Below, piece by piece: positions 52,187 to 61,884 of a stretch of 64,000 bases of DNA. Origin of the DNA: Straminergon stramineum (Eukaryota; Streptophyta; Bryopsida; Hypnales; Calliergonaceae); the NCBI GenBank assembly GCA_963920665.1, contig OY987266.1, positions 13,831,001-13,895,000 on the forward strand, in the 5' to 3' direction. The first letter of the stretch is position 1. Every line of letters begins with the position of its first letter. The position numbers and the translations under genes were made by a program. The notes beneath the pieces are model-generated. The model did not search any database and was not told where the DNA came from. It was given only the letters and a program-made list of their open reading frames with translations.

Positions 52187-52830
52187 TTAACCCATAAACG
52201 CCGATGCGGACGTTTTTCGTCCGATGAATAACAAGAAAGTAATCTGTAGGAAGTAGGAATGCAGTTTTTCAACCGTTTTTTTTTTAACACAATTGTGGAG
52301 ACGTGCTGCATCTTAGAGGGCCAAAAATACTGTCATTCGGATGCATTCATAATTTTAGGGAGCATAGACATGGAGGACAGAACACGGAAATACCCGTGCA
52401 CGGTGTTAGGTCGTAGGCTGCCCTCCTACAATTTTCATGAGGGCAATGAGAGTTCCCCTTTCTTTGGTACTGTTCATGAACGTGTTTCTCTCCCACGGTC
52501 AGTGCACAATGAACAGTACTCAGCCTGCTTTCCCCCGCGGGGACCAGTCCGTCGTTTAACCCCTCAAGGCCCAAGGAGCTTGTTTTGAGCCTCTGACCTG
52601 TTCAACAAGTCAAAGTTGTAACTTGATTTTCCTACATTCTCAGAAGTATATGTAAGTGAATTTCATATTCTGATGTACATGTTGAATGGGGAAGTTCAAA
52701 AGTACAATTGACATTGTGTAATAAGCTTGATGTACAATGCATACTGCCAATTAAAGTTCAAACTTGTGAAAAAGTACAGAAACTGCTTGGGCCTTGAGGG
52801 GTTAAGGGTTTAAAAGGGCAGACTTCCATG
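52187..52830. mobile_element. TTAA-inserted element, family D, copy 2, with nested family B element
   Basis: Begins TTAACCCATAAACGCC at 52187 and shares GCGGACGTTTTTCGTCCG and GATGAATAACAAG with 31022-31253. Its right part, GTTTAAAAGGGCAGACTTCC, resumes after a family B element at 52556-52805. The far right terminus is not recognisable, so the end is approximate. Confidence 0.65.
52556..52805. mobile_element. TTAA-inserted element, family B, copy 2
   Basis: 250 bp, TTAA at 52556-52559 and 52802-52805, termini CCCCTCAAGGCCCAAG in inverted repeat. Inverted relative to 47465-47717 and highly similar to it. Sits inside family D copy 2, so it is the younger insertion. Confidence 0.88.
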
Positions 52831-54663
52831 CTGCAATGTAACAATGTAACAATGGATTGTGTAGCCTGTTTTTGGAGTGGATAGTCACTCACAGGGACAA
52901 TTCTATAAGTTTAACCAAAACATCCAACCAAAACAGATTGAAGTATTTTGAGTGGATAGTGAGAGAATGTCAATTTCAAGGAAAACCACAAATGATTTTC
53001 TAAAGGGTTCCACTTGGCATTTCTCCATTTGTTGTTAATCTTTTCAAAAATACCTAAAATGGGTAGACATGTCATTCTCTCATTCATTGAGATTGTTACT
53101 TGTAAATTATCCCCCTCCCACCCTACATTTGTATTTGTGTGACATTAGTGTGGTTGACAAGAAATATGGGATATTTCTAATATGTTTGCCATATCTGTAT
53201 TTTATATTTGTACTTCCATATCTGTTCTCATATATATATATATATATATTTTTAGTATGTCATAGCCCTATTCCATATGTGTACTTCATATATATGTATT
53301 CTGTATTTGACTTGGGCAGCTAAGATTGACCTGATTGGATGCCCCACATTTAAATTTGCTCACCCACATCAACGGTGCTAGGGGGTGGTATAATTTCTTT
53401 TCCAAAATGATTAAACGGCCCAAATTTTTGACAATGAAGGGGGGCAAGTTTTTACAAAAAATAGGTTGTATTGCATCTTTTGAGTGCATAGTAACAACAC
53501 AAAAAAGAGAATATTTTTAAGTCCCACGACCTTAAAGGTTGAGTGTCAAAAACTTTTTGATGAGACTATTAGCAAACTCAAGAGCAATGCAATACAATCC
53601 AAGTGGTTTTCAAATTTTCCTATGCTCTAGTGATATTTTACAAATTTTCAAAGTTGAAAACATAGGGTAGCCTATACATAACCCTAATTATTGAAACTCA
53701 CTTGAATGGACACCCTTGAAGTACGACATGTTACATGTCTCATTGGTTGCTTTGGAAAAGTTGTGTTGACTTTAAGTCACATGTGGAAGTGTTCATTCAA
53801 GGTCATTTTTTAGGTGTTAGAAAATGAAGAATGTTGCAATTGGGTGCTTCTACCTTATGAGAATGTTAAAAAACTTCACAAATTTTCTTGAACAAAAATT
53901 GCTTTTGTCAAGTTGCATGATGTTTGCACTTCTATGTGATTAGGGAAAAAGTTTGTTTATGAGGTGCCAACTTCAATGTCTTGTGGGTAGGTAGAAACTA
54001 CCTTTTGTGAGTAGTTGTGTCTTGTTATCATACCAAAAGCAACCTAAAAGTTCAAGTTCTTGAATGTAAAAAATAGTTTCTAGAAGTTGGAAACTTACTC
54101 CCTTCCACTTTCATGTACTATACTCTTGCTAGCAAACTATTTTGGTTTACCCCTTGCAAATATTGCACACTTCTATAGAGAGTTTTAGAAAACATTTTGT
54201 CTAGTGCTAGGCTAATTAATTAAGTCTAATCAACATTCTTACTGGTCTATTCTGATACGAAAATTTGAGAAATTTCTAAAATTCAAGGTTTTGTTGCAAT
54301 TTTATCATAAGGACTATGTGATGAATTTTCTAATTTTCCAACATTATGGTAAATTGATGTCCAACCTGATCTTCTATATTGTAACATATATCTAAAGAGA
54401 ATTTCAAGCCTATTTATATATGATATGATTTTTTTCACTTTTTATTTAAAAATTCACAATAATTTCAAAATTTTACCAAAAAAGATGAAACTTTTATGAC
54501 TTATAAGAGACATATAATTTCATCTCTAAAAAATAAATATGAAAGATTTCATTCATATCTACTTGCAAAATAGGAGCATAGGAAGAGTATTAATCGTGAG
54601 TTGCTTTGACTATAGATGGGCAATTTCATTAAAATGGTAAGCCATTTTGCAACTTTGACACTT
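52831..54663. other. AT-rich intergenic DNA
   Basis: No gene. Contains a TA dinucleotide microsatellite near 53232-53251. Confidence 0.6.
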
Positions 54664-54889
54664 TTAACCCCTCATTGCCTAAGGGGACGAAATCCACCCC
54701 TTGCGAATTGGAAAATGGTCTAGCGCTCTCATGGATGGGGCGGATTCACTCATTTTAATTTGGAACTTTGAAGGCAAGTAGGTGTTCTACAGCTTCAATT
54801 GAAATCCACATCTCAAATCATGCGAGTTGGTTAGAAAATTTGTCCAGATTGGCCACACCTTGCGTTGTCGCAGGGATAGACTGCGCAGG

Positions 54890-55930
54890 ATGACCAAGAG
54901 ATGCTGGTTGAAGACCATAGGGTCTGAATTTACTCTAGATCCCTTACTCAAGGCACCTCGAGAAGATTGAACTGGTTTGATTGTTCAGTGCAAGTATATT
55001 GTGATGGCGTCCTTTTACTTTGGTACTAAACTCTATAGGGCCATTCCGCATGACTTCGAGAGAAATGGCTACTTGGCATTGTCCTTGTTTACGATTTCTG
55101 AGTTCCAGTAGTGGTGCCGCACTTCCAAACCATCATTTGTGCAATTGTGGTTTTTATTTTATCAATGCATCAATATTTGTTGTGGTAGCCCCACTTCGTT
55201 GATTTCATCAAGTGGAGTTGTGGATGCACCACCTCACGCATTTGGTGGCTTTCTTGAAAAAGCACAACATTGTGACTTTGCTTGGAAGTAAAATGGCAAC
55301 TACTCTACGAACAGGGAGGGCATCTGTTGAAGAGCTTCAAAAAATTCAGGATTTGTTGTTCAACTAGGCAAAGGGAGAAAGTGGTAGTGAGGTTGTTGCA
55401 CAATCCAATGTAAATTGCCTCCATGAATGGTACTTGTTGGAGGCGGAGGATTCTCATTTTAGGTAGCAACTGCAGTTCATTGCGATGAACAAGAGGTGGA
55501 GGTATTTGGTGTACTGATGGATTGCAAAGTTGTTGGGGTTGAAGAGATGAGTACAAGAAGGCGAGCTGTAAGGGATCTCATCAAAATTTTGGCATTCATT
55601 TGTTAAAAACTATGGCTTGATACTATTGATGAAGTCCCAAGCTCGTAACATGGCAAGGGCACGTCTTCAAGAGAGACCATAGGTGAAGCGTACAAAAATT
55701 TGCAAAGGACAAACTTGAGTGCTACTAAGGAGCCCTTTAGGTGTCACATTAGGCCAAAGCAACTTTGCGCATGTTCAATTGGTGGTTACACAACCGGGCG
55801 AGCTTGTTGCTCAAGCCATAACAGAGCACGCGAGGATAGCAACAAAAGTTGCTGAATTTGAGGACCCCCATCTAGAGACGCATGAAATTCGTGGAATGCT
55901 TGGTAGGGCCTAAAGAAGCACTAGAGTGCA
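54890..55930 (+). pseudogene. Decayed unassigned coding region inside the piggyBac relic
   Basis: Plus-strand fragments such as GRASVEELQKIQDLLFN (near 55315) and QPGELVAQAITEHARIATK (near 55790) look like protein text but are broken by stops. They match no family I recognise. They could be a second element-encoded protein or captured host sequence. Confidence 0.35.
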
Positions 55931-56175
55931 TGGCTCACGAAGATTTGGAGTGGTCCAAGGTCAGAATTCAACGACTATAGTTGTAGCGGCCACTACTTGT
56001 TTCCTTGCGATAAATGTAGGACATGTAGTGCATCATTGATGTCAACAGGTTGGGGACCAACTAGCAACCATTATGGCACATCCACTTGAGCTGATAGGCT
56101 GGATTCCACCTACAATCTAGCCGGACCTTCGAAGCCCACCAATCCTATGAAAGAGGAATATAGTCAACCATTCAT

Positions 56176-57481
56176 GCCCCTATCTCCTTGGGGTGCCCAA
56201 AGTGTCTTAGTGAGTAAGGGGGACCTTGGGGGGACTTCCCAAGCCTTGCAATAGGCTAAGAAGGGAGAAATGAGAAACTCTTGAGCAAATAGGGCGCAAT
56301 AGCGCCTTAGTTACGAAGGGCATAGTGGCTTGTCATACATTCTTGGAAAGCTCTTGAGAATACGCTTCTAACCGTCCAAAGAACGCGTGATTTGGACTGG
56401 TAGGCTAGAAGTTATGGCCGTTCAAAGTGAGGGGTGTCCTGGTGGCGCCGAGACACTCAAAGACTAGGTGTGAGGGGTTCCTAAAGAATCACTCAACAAA
56501 GCATGGTATGTAGCATATCACTAGAAAGATAAAAAAGACAAGGAACCTATAATGCCAAGCATTACAAGTTTCTAAGCCATGAGCCAAAAGTTATGGCCAA
56601 CAGAAGGGTTGTGGTGAAGGCGTGACACCGCACTTGGTGAATCCGAATCTTTGGAGGGCCATAACTTTGTGAGAACTTGTCCAAATGGGACAAGTGAGCA
56701 GTCCATAGGCATCTACTCGTTGCGCAGATATCCAAAATGGTCTTGCATGTGGTCTTTGGAGCCTTGACAACAAAGTTACACTGTTTGGAAGTTCGGGAGT
56801 CCAAACGGAGGTAGAACTTGGGGAGTTCGATTGGAAACAGGTGGTCTTCCAAAACCCAAGGGGGTTTGGGAAGTCCCTTTGACCCATAAGGGGGGGGCTA
56901 CCAAATCCTACAAAGAGTACTATAGGAGGGGTTGGTCTCCCTCCTCACTTTCTCCTTGAGCCTTGGTGAGTCTTGGTGACTCATGGATGGTGATGTAACT
57001 TCACCACTGGCTTCAAAGCTCCTTGGGACACTTGTGTATGTGTCTTGGGGCACCGGTTGGTTGGAGTCCCACTCCTTGCTAGGCCTTTGGTAATGTGTCC
57101 CGAGTTGTGAGTCCCAATTAATGTTGGTGTGAGAGTAGCAAGTACACAATGGGCCTAGTATGAAGTGGGGTGACAACCAAGGGCGGTTAGGACTGTGGTG
57201 AGTAATGCCACCATGAATCCTAGCATAGTAAGATGGAAGTTCCACCCCATATCACCAAGTGATATACCAGTTTTCACGAGTGGAATGCATGCTAGAAGTC
57301 CCGAGCACTAGGACTTAGCAATGTGAGTTGGAAATGGGAACTAATGCTGTGAGTGTGTGGCATATGTAGTGTTAATTAGTTGGGCCTAAATGATACTGGT
57401 ATTGGAGCATGGTGAGCCCTGAAAGTTGTGAAGGGCTCTTGAAGTCTGGTTGGAGCTACAAGGTGTTATTAGGGCCACGAT
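56176..57481 (-). repeat. Diverged LTR-like repeat related to 24054-25141
   Basis: Read on the minus strand it follows the solo LTR order: TCGTGGCCCTAA start, GTGAGGAGGGAGACC, CAAATCACGCGTTCTTTGGA, GCAAGGCTTGGG and a GGGCATGAATGG end. Several indels and mutated termini make boundaries approximate. No adjoining retroelement genes recognised. Confidence 0.7.
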
Positions 57482-57678
57482 AACCACCAATAGCAACACT
57501 CTCCCCGTCTTACCTTAGCAGGTCGTCCGCAACGCCAAAAGCTCAGTCCTGCACCACATGAGGAAGATGCCATCTTTATAGATGGACCTGATTCTATGAC
57601 AGAAAAGTGTTGTCGTGGATTAAATCTCCTTGGATCCTTTATTGATGCGGGATCATCTGAACTGTTGCATGTTCCAAC

Positions 57679-57842
57679 TACTAGAAGAAATCTATGTTTG
57701 CCTCCACAACATCTACATGACATGCTTGTTGAGGCAAACACAATATCTACATTGCACAATGTAGAAAAACATAGATTTTGTATTTGCCTCAACAAACATG
57801 TCATGTAGATGTTGTGGAGGCAAATGTAGATTTCTTCTAGTG
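57679..57842. mobile_element. CACTA-type foldback MITE 1
   Basis: 164-bp near-palindrome with ends TACTAGAAGAAATC and, inverted, CACTAGAAGAAATC, flanked by AAC on both sides (57676-57678, 57843-57845). A 3-bp duplication and CACTA ends fit the CACTA superfamily. The arms pair over most of their length around TTTGCCTC and CATCTACATGACATG. Confidence 0.82.
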
Positions 57843-58288
57843 AACTAATACAATGGAGGCCACATTTTGAAGCACCATTCCCATAATGGGGGATATGTTG
57901 CCATGTAAGCAATCGGGACCCAACAACTAGTTCAGTGGCATGCTTCCCAACGGTGTGTGGGTCCTTTTGCGGTTGCTAGGCTATGACCTTAGTCAATGGG
58001 GCAATCTACAAGAATTTTTTGGTGAGGTCGAGGAATCTTGGTGGGAGGGTGGCACATAATTTTTCGGAGTGCAAATTAGTAGCCCTATTGGTTGGCGCTA
58101 GCCACTAGGTATGAGTTATAGACTGTCGATGTTTGGATTGGCGCAATTTTCAACATCTTCTTGGTGACTTCCACGAATCAACATTGTTGCTAAATCCAAG
58201 TCTAGAGTTGGTCACCTTCGGACCCGACATCATTGTATCGCAAGACATCCCTTCTGCATCCCCCACCTCAAGGCAGTTCGAGACACCT

Positions 58289-58418
58289 CACTAGTAGAAA
58301 ACTGTGTTGCAGTCAACAAAATCCAACTAACATGTTTTTGTATTTTCTATTTTATAGTAGAAAATACAAAAACACATCAGCTAGATTTTGTTGATTGCAA
58401 CTTAGTTTTCTACTAGTG
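58289..58418. mobile_element. CACTA-type foldback MITE 2
   Basis: 130 bp with perfect 15-nt inverted ends CACTAGTAGAAAACT, flanked by CCT (58286-58288, 58419-58421). The body is foldback, with TTTTTGTATTTTCTA against TAGAAAATACAAAAA. Confidence 0.88.
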
Positions 58419-58799
58419 CCTCTATGACCTAGATGCATGGCGGAGTGAGCCTTGCCAGTGCATGACTACAACACCCTCTCACATTATGATAGTTGGACAT
58501 CTGACTCTGAAGATGCATCCTAGATGGCCAAATTTCACGACTTCACAATTAATTTCTTTGACAATACAAACTCCGATCACGAAATGGATGAGTCGGTTGA
58601 TAGGCTATCAGAAGATGCCATTTTGATCCCAAAATATATGACAAGTTCAGTCATCTTGACCTAGACCACAAGGCCATGGTTGAACAAATTTGGCATCTAT
58701 ATTGTGATAGTGAGTGGAGACACATATCGCCTCACTTGTTGGGTGACCGGTAGCACTTTCAAGGCCCTATCCTACAACCTACATCGAGACCTCTTCTAA

Positions 58800-60915
58800 G
58801 GCATGCGGAGCCTACACATTTTTTCAAAATGTTATAGGAGGACACTACTTTGGCGAAGCTTGTTGTGGAGACTAATTGGTATACCAAGCAAATGTGCATC
58901 GTGTTGAATGATCCATGTCAAAGAGGACAACCACTTGGATTGAATGGTGGCACTAAGTGGACGGATGTTCAAGTGGTGGAGATGCGAGCATTTTTAGGCA
59001 TGGTCATCCTCATGGGCCTAAAATTCACACCTCAAATCCGGGAGTACTAGAGGGCAAATAGATTTTGGCAGTGTGGGCTGATTCCCATGGTCATGTTGGG
59101 AGATCACTTTGAAGTATTCACTATAAGAAAACCATGTTTTAGGTGACATTTAATATAACAATCGATGTCAAAATGAATAGATTTTAGGTGACATCAAATA
59201 AAACAACCCCTATTTTTATATTAGCAATGATGTCCAATGTAACATCAAGATGTTACATTGAACATCATTGTTGACATAAAAATAGAGGTTGTTATATTTG
59301 ATGTCACCTAAAATCCGTTCATTTTGACATAAAAAAACTATGGTTTCTTATAGTGATTGTTCTAGTATTTGCATTGTGTTGATATCTTGACTCTATGTGA
59401 GGATAAGGATGACAAACATTATGATAAGATTGGGAAAGTGCATTGGGTGTTGGATCATTTTGTTGAAAGGTCCCATTCTCTCTTCAACCTTGAGAAGTTT
59501 GTGACTATAGATGAGGTGATAATTGCCTATCGTGGTCATTTCTCTCCAATTAAGCAATACATGAAGTCCAAACCCACCTGTTATAGCATCAAATGTTGAA
59601 AGCTTGTCTCCAATTTGTTTCATTCCATCTATCGTGTCTTGTCGTATTTGGGAAAAACTAGTGGTGTATTGGAGGTTGGCCAAGGCTAGAAGGTGGTGCA
59701 TCAACTCATGACAAGTTTGGGCCACAAGGACATACAGTTGTTTGTGACAACTTCTTCACATCCTTGCAATTGTTTCATGGTTTATTGGACTGTGGCATAT
59801 ATGCTACTAGTACTATGAAGGAACAACAAGTTGGCTTCCCCACAGTGCTAATGGGAATGCCAAAAGGTGCTCCCCCCAAAACTATCCTTTTTTGGCAAAT
59901 GCACTCAAGTAAGCACATGGCCACCTCTAAGGTTTTTCATCATGACATGACGTTGGCTTTTCACATCAAGATGTCTATCAGTGTTAGTCCAAACATGTCC
60001 AAATCATGTCCAAAAGCTGAAAGCTAAAATTTTTTATTTTTTTTGATGGCCTATCATCAACTTGGATGGTCGGTCCGTCCATATCAATAGTCCATTGTCC
60101 AAAGTGACAAACAAATCGTCCCTATTGATGACAAATCATCCCTGTTGACAATAGATCGTTCTTGTAGATGATAGATCGTCCCTGTTGACGATAGGTTGTT
60201 TGAGCCAACAGATGGACCATCCCAAAAAATAAAAATTCTTGGGTCCAGACAGGTGCGGGGGTGAATCTTGACATTTCATCCTTTGACTGTCCATCCAGAC
60301 ATGATGTGACGCTGAAAATCTTGGCCGCTACAACATGGTATGACTCTAAACTTATATCATTTCTGAGCATAAGTGCCAATCCAGATGGTCTTACCAGTGC
60401 AATGCAATGGTCTTAGGGAGTGCGTGGGGAGGTGAACTCAATACCGCAACAATCCAAATACCAACAATACATGAGTGGTGTAGACCTTATTGACCAAATG
60501 AGAGGAGACTATATAGTGCAATTTCACTCAAGGAAGTGGTAGCACAAATTGTTTTCTTTTAGCATTGACTCCTCTTTACAAAATGCTTGGGCATTGTACC
60601 ATCACCACCGTGAAGACTTTCCGGGCAAAATGATTTGTCACAATCAATTCTACTTGAGCGTGGCCAAGATTTTGGTGGTGCCACTAATAACAACAACTTG
60701 GACATGTACCATTTATAACAAGTGCCCTTCAACATTACATGTTAGCATACAACACCCTAAAGGAGTTCATTGCTGATGCCAATGACGTAAGAAGAAGTAG
60801 TCCTATCTTTGCGAGGCATGTGGAATGATGTTTATGTGTGCCTAACCTTGTTTTGGGAAGATTCATGGCACAAAAATGTGGGCTCTTTATGCTAGTGGCT
60901 AAAGAAAATTGCATG
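58800..60915 (+). pseudogene. piggyBac-family transposase, broken
   Basis: Plus-strand relic of a DDE transposase (PiggyBac domain) read across at least three frames. In order: LAKLVVETNWYTKQ (58853), KWTDVQVVEMRAFLGMVILM (58951), an in-frame stop near 59048, a MITE at 59119-59355, FVTIDEVIIAYRGH (first catalytic-type Asp, 59510-59512), KQYMKSKP, CDNFFTSLQLF (second Asp, 59746-59748), GVDLIDQMRGDY (third motif, Asp codons 60483 and 60492), RKWWHKLFSF and a Cys-rich tail CEACGMMF...CFGKIH. This is the piggyBac domain order including the C-terminal zinc-binding segment. Frameshifts, stops and the ~60050-60420 region (short ~21-bp GATCGTCCCTRTTGA-like repeats) show it is dead. piggyBac transposases are uncommon in plants. 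Confidence 0.88.
59119..59355. mobile_element. CACTA-type foldback MITE 3, inside the transposase
   Basis: 237 bp with ends CACTATAAGAAA and TTTCTTATAGTG, flanked by ATT at 59116-59118 and 59356-59358. Near-perfect foldback around GATGTTACATTG. Removing it with one ATT places DHFEV and YLHCVDI in the same frame with a single stop between, as expected for an insertion into a once-continuous reading frame. Confidence 0.9.
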
Positions 60916-61880
60916 TTTTTTTGTAGCCTAGTTGTTGGCGACGAATACTCGATCCCTTGGTAGTTTGAGTCGCATAGGCAAGATCCACAAGAGAGCCCTC
61001 ACCATCAACGGAGGAGATGTATGGTAGCCAAAACAATTGGACTTCATGTAGTAGTTGCCCAATTGGGGCTTGTAGTCATTAGCATTGAGCATTCCACACA
61101 AATTTGGTTTCTTTAAATTTTTTTCCTTGATTGTTGAACACTCCCATTGCAAAGGGTGGTACATTATTTTTATGCAATCATAGTGATGTCGATCTTGTGG
61201 ACCGGCTTTGTAATGTCCTGCTTCAATGGAATTTTTTTGTCGACAAAGTTCGTGATCTTGTTCCTTAATGCATGCTATGTATTGTAGCTGAAATTTACAA
61301 CTTGAAGGTTGCCCTCTGAAACAGCTCAGACAACTCTTCTTCATGACCTTAATAACAACCAAGTCTGGGAATAAGCAATTGCCCCCTTTCCAACTATTGC
61401 ATGTCCAGTCAATCGGACTTTTATGGTGACCTATTATCTACTATTGCTATGGAGCCCCATGTGCAGTCATCTGATCACCGTGAGCCTCTACTATGTCATT
61501 TGATTTGCAATTTCTCATACATTCTAGGTAGTTGTGGTCCAGAAACTTTGTTATCTTCTCATGTTGGTCATCACCTCCCGCTATATGAAATATTCTTCCA
61601 AAATTTTCATGTCCTTGTAGCCCAAATTTGATCTGGACGAGAGGATGGAGCCAGAAAACACTACGGATGGGTGATAGTGTTCAACAATCAAACTTTATAT
61701 ACTGAAAATCCATCACATGAAATCCTCATTAGAGGCAAATTTCCAACTCTTTTATGTGTCAACTATACATTTCAGCTGTGAATTTGATTAGAATTGCATA
61801 ATGAAGTAGGGCGGACACTTTATTTCAAATTGCCATTGTAAACTTCTGTAGCAAGTCTTTTGAGCTCAAGCAATGAAGGG
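60916..61880. other. Right flank of the piggyBac relic
   Basis: Short frames on both strands with no family match; ends at the right terminus. Confidence 0.5.
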
Positions 61881-61884
61881 TTAA

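Larger units (their letters stand above)
54664..61884 (+). mobile_element. piggyBac-like element relic, 7.2 kb, with nested insertions
   Basis: Left end TTAACCCCTCATTGCC at 54664, right end GCAATGAAGGGTTAA at 61870-61884: TTAA target sites plus inverted termini CCCYTCATTGC. Between them lies a broken piggyBac transposase on the plus strand. The left subterminal GGGGACGAAA is shared with the family A element at 41109. Nested inside are a diverged LTR-like repeat (~56176-57481) and three foldback MITEs. The assignment of both ends to one element rests on matching termini and the enclosed transposase (inference). Confidence 0.72.

Noticed and set aside
51724..52311. 195-codon minus-strand open frame
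   Set aside because: Extends into the family D element, has low-complexity Pro/Arg/Ser composition from GC-rich DNA and matches no family.
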